Shown here piece after piece: positions 37,401 through 49,197 of a stretch of DNA of 64,000 bases; the first letter of the stretch is position 1, and every line of letters starts with the position of its first letter. Position numbers and translations under genes: made by a program. Source of the stretch: Morella rubra (Eukaryota > Streptophyta > Magnoliopsida > Fagales > Myricaceae); assembly GCA_003952965.2 (NCBI GenBank), contig CM025854.1, forward strand, positions 27,619,462 to 27,683,461, given 5' to 3'. Below the pieces are notes generated by a model. That model saw nothing but the letters and a program-made list of their open reading frames with translations. It had not been told where the DNA came from and made no database searches.

Positions 37401-40400
37401 CAACTTTAATAGAGAAAATAAAATTGATTCACAATCTGTTACTCCTATCCATCATCAAATTTGCAAGCCATAATAAGATATACTATAATTAGCACAAAAC
37501 AAAACTGCATCCTCTGTATCAGAAACATATCAAGAGAACAAATACAGTTACAGGTACTAAACAAACCACAAAAAGCAATATCTTTGTTTCTGCTTATTGT
37601 GACTGAATATTATTCACTACAAACTATGAGGGTGGATATAGTTAGCAGAGTATTTTGTCCTTTCCCCTCCACCCTCCAGGCACAAGCAGAAATTGTTCAG
37701 TCATGCTAACAACATAATCTTTGTATTCCTTCTGCAGAAGAGGAGAAAGACTTCATTTTATGAAACATCAAATTAACAAGTACCAACACGTACTTCAGAG
37801 TAGCTTCTGCACTTTCGATTGTAACCTTATCATCAGTGGCATCACGATGAGGAAGGCCCAGGTCAAAGTACTTAATATCCAACTCCAGAAAGGGGAAAAT
37901 AAGCTGCAGATGCAACAAATGAAATGATGCATATAAGTCATCTGGGTCAAACTTTTGATCAGAAAATTTGCACAAATGACAAATCCAGTGGATGAGCCAA
38001 AATGATACTCACCTTCTCCTTTATTGACTGCCAGAAAACTCGAGTCATTTCATCTCCTGTGTAGTAGAGTAAAAAATGCATTGCAAGGGAATAAGAAACG
38101 AGAAATACATTTCACTGCATAAAAGAACTACTTCCAAACATCAATAATTCCAAGGTCTAAGATAATGTCTTGACGAACTTAACGCAGCTAAATGCTTCGT
38201 GCTCATGCCCTTGCGAAGCCAGGCTTCTTTCCAATGATCAAACATTTAACAAAGATTAGTCTGTTTCTGAAATCACAGAAGTTTTTGTCCCATGTTGTAG
38301 CTTCTGTTAAAAACATAAATCTCCATCATAAAGAACCAGAATTAGAATGATGATACTACTAATACAAAGTTTAGCTACTGCACATGTTGTAAATTATTCT
38401 AACTTGTTCAAAGAGTTAGATGATGAAATGTTAGTAGACTAAGAAGTTTGAATACCTGGACACACAAATATGTTGTTAAAGCTCCATATTTTGTAGTCAG
38501 AAATCTCCACGGAATTATAAGAAAAAGTGTTTTGAGGGATTTTTTCTTTTCCACAGGAGATTGTCACAATCACATGTTAAAGCAGCCATAAGGATAAATG
38601 TTGACATTGTAAGCAAACTTCAGAGACTTATTTTCACACCCCAATAAAAATGACACCATACGCAACAGGACAACAAGGATTTGGATCTTTGGACACACCA
38701 AACTTAAGATTGAGATCCTCTCCAATTTTCTATCAAAATAGGATAGTTCAATTTCAAGAGATAAAGAGATATGGATCCAACAATATTTAATGTTGTCCGT
38801 GAGAAGATCCGGACTGTGTAGACCATATAGTATTTAATGTTTGCTAAATCTTCTCCCTGGATTGAACCATCAAATCCAGACAAAAAATTAGAGAAGAATT
38901 ACTTTTTTTTTTTTTTTTTTTTGCTGTAAGTCCTTTCCATCCTGATATTGCAGTATTTACCCATATATTCATACAACGTGAACAAAAAGATTTCTTAGGA
39001 AATGCGACTTCTTCTGCATGGTAGATAGAGAGAGCCCGAAAACTCAAAGCACTATATAAGTTCTCTACACATTATTGAAGCAACATACATGCAAGAAATA
39101 ACAATCTCAACTCAAATGCTATTATTGTCATCTTGTTTCATACGAATGATTGAAATACACATTTCATCATGGTGATAATGAATCTCATTGTTCTGGCTTG
39201 AACTCGCTACACTCGATTGCCTATTCAGTAGTCAGTCTTACCGAAGCACATGCCAAAATTGATAGCAGAAGTATATAATATTTTTTTTTGTTTTATGTTT
39301 AATAGATTTGATGATTAAAACGTCGTACTAGTACATGACCTGAAGAATTCACGATCAAAACTTTCAATTGTTCTACAACTAGCAGCCCAGGGGCATAATC
39401 AAAATGAACCCCAAAATATGGGAGTAAATTGTTTAGTAGCTTTAATCTTACTCGTGGTAACAAGAGAATAGTAAAATAAGGTCAGCTGTCTTACATCATC
39501 TTGACCGGTCATCATAATCAGAGCTTGTACAGGAGTAGTTCAAACTTATAAGCACAGGCATAGCTTCTCATAAAGCTTCTATACGTTGCAGAGGCAACAA
39601 ATTGAGTTAACCAGTACTAAAAAGGATAGAGCCGAGCCGAGCCAGGCCTAGCTCAGTCACAGTGACTGTCTCACAAGTGCGCTCTCAACGTCCTTACGCA
39701 GACTTGATCCAAGCACAATTTGTCGATGATTCTCATATTGCTTAAGAAATCATATAGTTCTTTACAACAAACCGGTCAATGCCCTTTAACTTGTAAAACA
39801 AGGCACCGGACTTGGCAGAGAAACCATACTATATTAATTGTCTTCACCACGACAAAGTAGCAAAACTTAGGGATCGGAATATTCTTAGCACGATTACACG
39901 TGGTGACCAGTTTTATCGATAGATTGGTTAGAGATCTCCGCTACAAAACATTTACAAATTAAATATTGCTCGGAGAAAACATACGTATGTAAATTCAATA
40001 CTCTAACAAACGGATCTTAGAATGTTAAAATTAGATTCTATAAATTAAAAAACCAGACAAAAAAATATATAGACGGCCTTCCCCGAAGTTCGTAGGTGAT
40101 AGTGGACTTAAAGTTATTTCATCTAAGGAGGAAAACAAAAGGCCATTCTGAAGATCCTGAAGTTGGAATCAGAAAATGGTGAACATAGTTTCCATGCAAA
40201 CGGAGGCGATGTTTGGATCTAATGAAATAAAAACAAAATCGCTGTTCGTTCGTTGACAGTGAAATAACTTTTATCAGTAAAATGATTTTCCGTAATAGTC
40301 GAACAAACAGATCTTCCAATATGAGGGTCGAGAGAGCAAAAGATCAGGAGATTGAATAACATTTTTATGAGAGACGGGAGAGACAGCGAGAAAGAGAGAG

Positions 40401-40463
40401 ATGGGAGATCTCACCGTCCATCTCAACGATGGGGTTTTCCACCTTGATCTTCTGGAACGCCAT
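34474..40463 (-). CDS. ICDH: Isocitrate dehydrogenase [NADP+], cytosolic (EC 1.1.1.42)
   Basis: Fifteen exons on the minus strand: 40463-40415, 38056-38013, 37903-37794, 37279-37242, 37108-37031, 36935-36882, 36810-36709, 36527-36436, 36340-36237, 36006-35938, 35852-35737, 35568-35534, 35029-34887, 34762-34640 and 34555-34474 (412 aa, as for cytosolic forms). It oxidises isocitrate to 2-oxoglutarate, making NADPH. The protein starts [20 protein letters not shown] with no transit peptide. It carries SPNGTIRNI (substrate binding), [19 protein letters not shown] (the IDH signature with metal-binding Asp residues) and HGTVTRHYR (NADP binding). It ends LKARLSA, without a peroxisomal SKL-type tail, so it should be cytosolic. 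All introns are GT-AG. Intron 1 is 2.36 kb. By providing 2-oxoglutarate it is metabolically near GAD (glutamate), but the two are not co-regulated by anything visible here. Confidence 0.97.
38057..40414 (-). other. Long first intron of the ICDH gene
   Basis: This 2.36 kb GT-AG intron contains a poly-T run at about 38901-38921. A short repeat, gagccgagccgagcc, lies near 39630 and resembles motifs in dispersed plant repeats. No exon or element with definable ends was found. Long first introns of housekeeping plant genes often carry enhancing sequences, but nothing specific is visible. Confidence 0.5.
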
Positions 40464-40550
40464 ATTTGCCAAACAAAGAGAGTCGTGCAGGAACCGGGTG
40501 TGAAGAGGAAGAAAAATGAGAGGAGTAGAGCTGAAAGTGGAGCGGAAGGC

Positions 40551-40560
40551 CTTATATATT
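40551..40560 (-). promoter_or_regulatory. Probable TATA box of the ICDH gene
   Basis: On the minus strand this reads aatatataag and lies about 90-100 bp upstream of the ICDH ATG at 40463. Confidence 0.55.
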
Positions 40561-40563
40561 GTG

Positions 40564-40760
40564 CCTGTTTTGCCGAAGACAATAATTTTTTTTCTTTTTT
40601 ATTTTTTGTCCTGTTTTTCATGAGTGCTAACTGCTAAGCCCAATTGATTCGATTTTGTCCTTATAATTATCCTTAATTACCGCATTGACATTTCATTTGT
40701 TTTGGGTTAGGTTTTGCTGTTGGGGAGGGGATTATTTCTTTTTCTCAACATAGCTTTTAC
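40564..40760. other. ICDH upstream flank
   Basis: This is the promoter-side flank of the ICDH gene, with a T-rich stretch at about 40587-40607. No gene is seen. Confidence 0.5.
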
Positions 40761-40762
40761 AG

Positions 40763-41445
40763 GGTCAGGTACACCACCCACTAATATCCCTCTTGCATCC
40801 TTCAACATTTTATTGACAACAACACACTAATTAAACTAGAGAGTAATGGTCATCAACTCGTCACACCAACTTCACTTACATTCTCCAATTAAACGTTTCG
40901 ACTTTACCTCGGATTTTGTTTACTAAAATTTTAGTCTTAAAATAATTATAAAATATTTTTTTCTATTAATTTTTTTATAAAAAAATTCATTCAAGTCTTT
41001 TTTTTTTTTTTCTTTTTGCTTTTTCATCTATTCTCACACTCTAAAATTTTAATACATAAATACCACTTAATTTTAAGATTTTTTTATATTTTTTATTTTT
41101 TATTTTTTTTACCAATGCCGTAACAAAATTGCTTTTCCAAAGAAATAAAAGGCTATGCGTTTGGTATACAAGGGAAAGGCAATCTCTAGCCAGAGCTTAG
41201 ATGGCTTTCAGCGAGTGAAAAGATGAAAGATTGAGATGTTAAATATTCTTATTTTTTCGGGAGCCTATTTGAGAAGGAATAAGTCAAGAAAACTAAAAAC
41301 ACAAACCGGTCTCAGAACTAACGCTAGGAGAATGTAAGTAAAGTCGATGTGACGGGTTGTTGACAATTCAATCTCTATTTTAATTTGAGTCTTTCTGTCG
41401 TTGAAATGTAGAAGGATGTTGGAAGGATATCAGTGGGCGGTCAGG
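40763..41445. mobile_element. Non-autonomous long-inverted-repeat transposable element (MULE/foldback-like)
   Basis: Two arms of 112 bp, at 40775-40886 and 41327-41438, are inverted copies of each other at roughly three-quarters identity. Matching blocks include cccact(a/g)atatcc, gcatcctt/acatcctt, cgtcaca and acttacattctcc. The AT-rich interior of about 440 bp encodes nothing. The 7-base word ggtcagg stands just outside both arms (40763-40769 and 41439-41445) and is a candidate target-site duplication, with a few unmatched bases between it and the left arm. Long arms and no transposase fit a Mutator-like or foldback MITE. Confidence 0.75.
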
Positions 41446-44400
41446 GGAGGCAGGCGGCAGGCCTGTTTTTAAATTGTTTTTATATTATTTTCTATGATGA
41501 TATCATATCAATTTTAAGTTATTCTAAATAAACTGGTTTTTTTTTCAATATATTTTCTTCCACTTGTCCAAACTGGATTCTCTAAATTATATTTTAGTGA
41601 ATCTAACCCTCTCAACTATGTTATTTAGAAAGAAAGAAAAAATTTAACCCTCTCAACTCCCCAATTCTAACCGATTTTTATGGGAGGAGATATATAATGA
41701 AATTCCCTTAACAATTTAATTAAAATACCCCTATTGATTTTCTTATTATATCTTTCGTGACGGAATGAATTCAATTGTAATATGGAGATATTTAAACGGA
41801 AATAAAAGGTTTAATAAAATTTAAATTAGAGGTTAGACAAAAAGAGACTATTCATTCTATATAATATGTGTATACGCAGACATGCGAGTCTACGTTGGTA
41901 AATTACAAATATTTATTACCACCAAATTTGTTGGATATGGTATAAGTTTAATAAAATAGATACATGAGTCGTAATAGAGAAGTGAAAAAAGTAACTGTTT
42001 TTTTGGGTTAGTAAATAGGATAATTAATAAACCGGTGGTTGGTGCAGGAGCTTGACTTTGGTGTAAGAAGATGCTACCTAAGTTGGGATGTCTGTAAGTG
42101 GGACCTTCCAATCCACCGAGGCAGGTGGTGGCAGGTTTGATTTATAGTCAGCCGGAGATGATGACAGCTGTTGACTGACTGTTGCTTTGGACTGTTTGGC
42201 TAATATAAGACAGATATTATATTAATATGTTCCCCTACTTTTGCAGCTCTGCTCAGTGAATATGTCGTATCTGCAAAGGGCTATTTTTCTTTTTTTGTGG
42301 GCAGTATCTTCGAACCTAAATATATTCTTTCATATATTTTATTATAACATTTGAGCAAGGAAAAACAATATTTATTATTTAGACTCTGGTATTTTTAACT
42401 TTTCATAGAGACCTCCCCAGCCCGTCACTTGCCCATATTTAAAAGTCTGACACATATCTGACTTGCATATTCCAAGACTACCTCGTTGATAGGATATTTA
42501 TATACGGACCGCATTGGTATTGCCTAGATTCAAATATTTTAAACTGTTAAGACAATATTTTTCGTGGCAGTCATGGTATTGGTAGCAAGGTATTTCAGAT
42601 CCAGGATGGATCTGATTCTCACACAGCAAGGTTGCCCAAAAAGGAAATCGACCCCACAATCGATCGGACGCATGCGGCATTAGATATTAGTAAGTCAGCA
42701 TCAATAATTGTGAATGTCCTAGGTTCCAAACCTAACGTGCAACACGAAAATGTACTATGTTTTTTTTTTTTTTTTTCAAAAAGGCTATTAACTTTTTTAA
42801 AATTAGAAAGAGGGGTTGGTCAAGGGCAGCCCTGTAAATTGAATGGAACCGGTGGGCATTGTCTTAAGAGTCTAAAACTTCTCCTTTTCAGCACCGATCG
42901 TCTCTCGTCACTGGTGATGTCATTTGAATTCTTCGAAACTGAAGAACCTATCCCATCCTTAAAGAAATGGTGTCCCAAATCTTACCCTCCAGTCATTGAC
43001 CAAAGAAGGAAAAATCGAAGACGTATTCAAATTGTAACAACAAAAGAAAGTAAAACATTATTGACATCTATCTTCCAATTATGTCGAGAGGTGATAGGAC
43101 CACTACTTTTCGGCAATTATTTGTTTAAATTCTCGCAGACTGATGGTTAATGGGTCCAAGCTTTTGAAAAGTATGACCGCAGATAAATCTGGAAAGAAAA
43201 ACTGAGAAGAAAAGTCTAAATTAAATCATTATTATCTCCAATACCTTATTTTTTTTAAAAAAAATATAATCAAATATTTCTCTTTATTTTTTTTCACAAA
43301 ATTCTAATATTTTTTTATTTAAATTTTACTAATCAAATTATCTTTATGCACTTTTTATTGACTTTAATTATCATCAAATATCTTTAAAATTGGTGTTTTG
43401 AAAATTTTACTAAAATTTTCAAATATTAAAAAAAATTCAATCTACCTAAATATTCATTATTACTATTTTGAAGATTTTTTACAACCTAACATCATCTAAA
43501 TTTAATTACTAGTATCTCTAGAGACCTCTTGCAGCTCCTGTTTGGAAAGAGAGAAAAATAAGATTCTAAATATCTAGTTCCTCACAGCACAGCACAGCAC
43601 GTTGTATTTATGAGCCAAAAAGAGAGGTACGTACCGCCTATTTATTAAAAATCTTTACTCTAGATAGAGGTTGGATTTATCCGAACTTAGCCACCCATCT
43701 TGTCCGATAATGGGTTGCAACTTGGTTTAAGTTGATTCGATTATACGGACTATGATAATAAAATCATTACAAATAAAATCGCACACAACACTCTTTTGGG
43801 TGGATTCAATGGATCTATTTTTTATTTCACATACTTTTGCGCCTCGAATGTTGAGGTCAAAATATTTTCGATTTTCTATAATTTTTTCAAAATGATACCA
43901 ATAACACCTAAGATGGTAGCGAGATCGGTGCCAACGGTCACAAAATTGGTCTCAACATAGATGAGTCTTATTTAGAGACATCATTTGAGCACGTCTGTGA
44001 CTTGGCCATCCTCCAAATTTGATCTAAGAAAAGAAATTCTAAATTCAACCAAAACAAGCTTTTTCTCCCGAGCCAAACAAAAACTTAATTTTAGGGTGTA
44101 TCATAAACAAATCCCCTTGGGGACATCCCAGAGCAGTACTTTAGAGTTGGACAAAGCCAGGAATTGGACTGGCCGGTTGCAAATATGGGGACGGACCGCA
44201 AAGAAAGTTGACCTTTCGTTGAGTTCAAACGAGTAAAAAGCTTCAAAAGCATAAAGTATATGCATCGAGCTCAAAACTGTGCTTTAGTATCTTTGAACTG
44301 TTGGTGTGGCTACTTCCTCTCAAACAAAATGGCTTCACAGATTCCATGGACTGTTGGACACAAACACGCGCAAAAACACAGGGTTCCATCAAATAGTTGA

Positions 44401-44468
44401 CACGAACCAAATCCCGACTGCGAACCAAACTTTCATATGATTGTCAACACTCTATGGGAAAGCAAGCT
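41446..44468. other. AT-rich spacer left of the ARMC7-like gene
   Basis: Mostly AT-rich, with long A/T runs around 43250-43460 and a poly-T at about 42761-42777. An open frame at 42632-43150 (172 codons) spans that poly-T, so it encodes a run of Phe, and shows no domain. I regard it as chance. The ARMC7-like 3' UTR lies at the right end on the minus strand. Nothing else is recognised. Confidence 0.5.
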
Positions 44469-46592
44469 TTAAATCTCAATTGTTCCAAGATGTTTGTCCA
44501 AAAACGCCTTTGCTAGATTACTAAAGCTGACACTAACCGCTTCAGCTGCAGCATACCTCTTGATGACATCAACCACTTCTGGCTTTAAAATCTCTTCCTT
44601 AGTAGACTCGTTGCAGAGATAATAAAGTGCCCCAAGTGCATAATTTACCTAAGAATAAAAAACACCAAAACATACTAAGTAGATAAATTCCACATCATAT
44701 CCAAGTCACTTGAAGTCTTGATAAATCATTCCAAAAACATGACTTAGTATAATAAATTATGTCCCATAAAAACCGGACTGAAGCTGCAATATTTCAAGGC
44801 CATCATAGGGCTTCGTGTGTAAGGGAATGAAATGAAAGAAATTTCAAGGTCAATCTGGAGTTGCTATGGGTGCAAGGTTGGCTCTGGGGACAAAGCTAAA
44901 GTTCTCCAGGTCACTTTTCCATGAGCAAAACAAAAGCACCAACATACTTGAATTCCAACTTAGGCCATTTGGTGTCTCTCATTAACCTAATCCCTAAACC
45001 AAAAGCCATTGACTGGCTACCACTTGAAAAAAAATGATAAAAACAACCACATGCACATAAACAATAAATATGTAGAAACAATTCGATATGACTTCATCTG
45101 AAAACAAAAAAATACAGTTGTTTGTAGTAGCAATCTTCCCTCAGTTATATGCCTTCGTTTGAAGTTTGATCGCCAATAAACAAACTGATTTAGTTAAAGG
45201 AATGAAAACTTGACCACAAATTATGGCACTTACTGTGTTTTTAACTGGGCTTGATAAACACTGTAGTATAAGAGGAATCCCACCACACTGAGTGACAGTC
45301 GCAGCATTCACTTGATCTGCAGAAATATGAGACAGAAAACACTTGGTAAAGCACATGCAAGTGCTCAGCCACAATTGTATCTAACAATGGAGATAAAAGT
45401 ACTTCTAGAACTTCTTAGAATCTGCAAGAAGTGTTAAGTTAACATAGTCACCAGCACAGGAATTGCAGATCCCTCCAACACCGAATTCCACAAGCTTCTC
45501 ATTTGGTTCTGTTATGCAGTCAAGGAAAAGTTCCAAAACATTGAGCTGTTTAAGAATGACAAATATTTTATGAGATGAAAAAGGTTATGAAAAATATTTT
45601 AGTTCCTTTTGCAGTGTAACTTGTTCCAACAATGAAAGCTTGCTACCATACCTGCCGCAAGAATTTGAAATTGTAAGGGTCATATGCAAAGTTTGCCAGA
45701 TTAGCGGCAATTTTTTCTTTTGTTTCTGTAAAAGAAAGGACGATTGGTCAATCAAGAGTTTGGGATATGCCCGTGAACGAATAAATTCTCAAAAACAAAC
45801 CAAAAAAAAAAGGTCTTAGCTAAGTGCACAACTGTACCGTGATATTAACAAAGTGACTCTCAAATTAGGGAAACCAATTACAAGCCATATCTGGCAGTAA
45901 AGTGAAAATTCTACATAATTCTTCCAGAACTCTGAAATTTCCCGACATAGTGATGGCGCACACAGAGTGCCACTCTTCAGAACAAAACACAGATTTCCAA
46001 CTTATTCACATTACTCAAGGCCTAGTTTTATTCCTTTTTTTGTTTTTGTTTTCTCCCATTGTTTAAGTAGGATTTCATGGTTCCTCAGGTGGTAGAAGGC
46101 AAAACCATATAGACAGGGTCCAGGGGCCTAAATTGTCATATGCCTGCGGTCCCTACGTGGCAAACTTGGCATTCCCTAATTATTATGTAGCATTAGAAAA
46201 TAAGACTTCTTTATAAAATCTATACAGTTCAAAAAGAGGATAGCCACATCAATCCAGAGGAATGTAATCTAGAATGTGCATACCTTCATCAGTAGAGCTC
46301 TGAAACTGACTCACCAGTTCCTGCAACGAAATGGAAAAGTTGATATGAACAGGAAACGAAGCAAACATCCAGAGATGAACCAACAATCTTTCGCATCAGA
46401 AAGTGACGACCACAAAAAAATCCTAAAGAATTAAGAATCAAATCCTCAGAACTTTGATACGTACAACAAACAGAGTGAAAGCAAAGCAACGTGAATTGTC
46501 AAAATTCTTAGGAAGAGTACTTGAAGGTATTGCAGCCTCGGGGTCCCGTATCTTCCGGTTCGCTCTTCTTGCCGCCGGTCGTTGGTAAACAT
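44469..46592 (-). CDS. ARMC7: Armadillo repeat-containing protein 7 (ARMC7) homologue
   Basis: Six exons on the minus strand: 46592-46521, 46320-46284, 45725-45652, 45545-45452, 45316-45234 and 44648-44469 (179 aa). The product starts [20 protein letters not shown], continues [11 protein letters not shown], then [40 protein letters not shown] and [13 protein letters not shown]. This order matches the small animal ARMC7 protein, including the nearly invariant LANFAYDP. Armadillo helices cover most of its length. It should be a soluble scaffold. Human ARMC7 is associated with spliceosomal or chaperone-type complexes, but the plant role is not established. Introns are all GT-AG. The family assignment comes from remembered conservation between kingdoms. 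Confidence 0.88.
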
Positions 46593-47204
46593 TCTTGCTG
46601 TAGATACTCGACCAAAAACCCGTGTTTCAGGAAGTTCGGGTCTTAAATTCCCTGAACCAGCTCGTCCCAGGGCCGATAAAAAAAACCTCCGAACCCAAAG
46701 TGATTGTAAAAGATCGGATCAAAAAACCTCCAGGCTAGGTTTTGGAGACGGGGAAGATTGGGCCTTTTAACATGTACTATGGGCTTTTGTGCTTCTGCAG
46801 TGAAGGTAGTCCAACCCAGGAAGTCGGTCGTCATGACTCGTAATTCTTATCGGGGTTTTTTATTTCCGGCCTGAGCTGATTACTGCTTCTTTAAGTCAAA
46901 TGGGCTTCCTGCTATGGATCATTAACATCAAAATACTGACAAATGACAAAATTAAATTAACTTTTAGTTGGCAGGCTAAAATTGATTTTTTTTTAAATCC
47001 ATTTTTTCTTGTTTCTTGCTTTTCACTCAATTATTATGTAATTAAGAGAGAAAAATGTGTATTATACAAAACCATCCATAAACTCGAGCAATAGATAGCG
47101 AAATATAAAGTAATTTTCTTTTTAAAATCTAATTAAGTGAGGCATTCCACATCTTGAGTTATTAACAACAAGCCAAAATCAAGAATTTAGGATGCACCCG
47201 TACT
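46593..47204. other. ARMC7-like upstream flank and spacer
   Basis: The first few hundred bases are the ARMC7-like promoter region on the minus strand, somewhat GC-richer near 46600-46850. The rest is AT-rich. No gene or repeat is recognised. Confidence 0.5.
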
Positions 47205-47845
47205 AGGAAGAACATCGTGATGCAATCATTGATCGGATTCGGTTAGAGAGGAGGAGATATACTTACCTAATGGTTGTTTTAATGCATTTAACGTCCAAAA
47301 TGTGATCATCAATCAGATTCGGTTTGAGATAACGACATTCTATGTATTATGATTTACACTTACCTAAGGGTTGTTTTAATGCATTTCCCGTCCCAAAAGC
47401 AATAATCAATCAAATTTGGCTAGAGAGAAAGAGATTCTATATTATGCTTTATACTTACCTAAATGTTGTTTTAATGCATTTACCGCCCCAAATGCGATCA
47501 TCAATCATATTCGATTAGTGAGGACGAGATTCTATATTATAATTTATACTTACCTAACTATTGTTTTAATGCATTACCCCCCAAAATGTGATCATCGATT
47601 AGATTCTGTTATGACTCTTTACTACTATAATAAAAGAAAGGACACCCGAACCTACTCCCTTACCACTGGAGCCGCCGACAGACCTTCTCTTCTTACTAGG
47701 CACACTCACTCAAGCACATCTACGACTACTTGCTTTCCTGGCTTACCGTACTGACCAAAAACCGACACAGTGCCCACAAGAGGACTAGATTCTATATTAT
47801 GATTTATACTTACATACGGATTGTTTTAATGCATTTATTGCCCCA
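47205..47845. repeat. Array of about 95-bp tandem repeats, one unit interrupted
   Basis: The core ttgttttaatgcatt recurs at about 47274, 47371, 47466, 47561 and 47821. Steps are 97, 95, 95 and 260 bp. Each unit also carries gatcatcaatcagattcggtt-like and tctatattatgatttatact sequence. The last step is a 95-bp period plus a 165-bp insert (about 47614-47778). The insert is GC-richer and starts near tctttactactataataaaag. Confidence 0.8.
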
Positions 47846-49197
47846 ACTTGAGGTGTTTAAGTTCAATAATTTAAAGATCAAGTTGCTTTATGGATTAGTT
47901 AGTACAAAAATCCAAACACTCTTATCAACTAAAAAAATTAGGTCAAGTTTATTAAATTTATGACCTCAACTAAATTGTTTTGTTAGATGAAAACATCCAA
48001 AAAGTTTATTGTGGACCACAATAAATAAGAACACTCATTTACTGCTCAAATTTAACTAAGGAAAACATCCAAGGAGCCATACATTTATTGATCTATTTAA
48101 TACGTAATAAAATAATATACAGAAAAGATTGAAATAATTTCACTATGAACCGATCGGGCTAGTATTTTTATAAGAAATCTCTAGCCAATCTTCTCGCAAA
48201 AGATATTTTTTTAACATCATGCTATTTTTTATTATTTAATATTAGTATAATTTATTTAATATCTAGTGAAATAAGTTGCCAGATTGAAAGTGCTACTATG
48301 GAAAGTGGCCTGGAGTATTTTACCCACGTCTGACAGACTCGCACAGATTATATCTTCTCCCTGCCTTTTCTGTAACGGGGCTACCAAATCAGATACTCAC
48401 TTATTTACCTCGTGACCGCTCTCCCGTATTATTTGGCGCGAATCTCCCCGAGCCAAGGACATTTCGGAGTGGATTTCTCTTATTCTTCAACCTCATCATC
48501 GGCTGCCGGCTGGGCATGGAGCTCAACATGCCCACAATCTACCTTAGACTTAACTTGTTCTGAGATAGACTCGTTATTGTTTAAAATATTTGTTTAAAAG
48601 GGTATTAATTCCAAAAGTGGCTGCGATATCACCTAACTTATAACAATCAAGTGAGTTGCGAGCTATCATCATAACAAGCCTCATATACAATCACATTCCT
48701 TGGACGATGATGTACTTCTATGATGAGATAAACTAAGTGACGTGTAAATTCGAAACAAGATGATTTTTCGTATGGTTATAACGCTTCCTGAAGTGTTGCG
48801 ATGAAAACTATAAATAGATGTAGAATAGTTTCATCCAATCTCTTTCATTCTTGACAACCTCTTTAACTTTGGTCATAAATTTCTCACCCTCATGAAAAGA
48901 TTCACCCATGTTCATTCAATTCAATAGTTTGATAAATGATTCTTCAAAAGCCAACATTTATTGATATATTTAACATGTAATGAAATTTGATAAACATGTA
49001 CTATGCGACAAAATCCAACAAGCTAACTATTCAGCTATGCTTATGCCATAAAAGATTAGGAGGCTTATTTTAAATTTTTAGCAAAGTAAAGTAAGTTAGG
49101 AAGAAAACTTGCAAAAGGTTTGCAACCTGACAATGTTGTTGTCTTCATCTCTCTGTCGCAAAATATTAATTAGCTGGAAGAATTAAACCTTAAGAGA
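47297..49197. repeat. 1.9-kb direct duplication, copy 1
   Basis: This block recurs immediately downstream as copy 2 (49198-51178). From about 47517 to 48588 it looks identical to copy 2 at an offset of 1881 bases. From about 48679 to 49173 it again looks identical, at an offset of 1953. Between and at the ends of those blocks the copies differ by many small indels. Open frames inside (for example 47730-47963 and 48412-48597) are duplicated with it and show no known domain. A TATA-like actataaatag lies at about 48807. Confidence 0.9.

Noticed and set aside
39618..39660. gagccgagccgagcc short repeat in ICDH intron 1 as an element end
   Set aside because: Too short, with no partner terminus visible. 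Reported only as part of the intron description.
42632..43150. 172-codon open frame in the spacer before the ARMC7-like gene
   Set aside because: The frame crosses a poly-T tract, has no recognisable domain and lies in AT-rich spacer. It looks like a chance frame.
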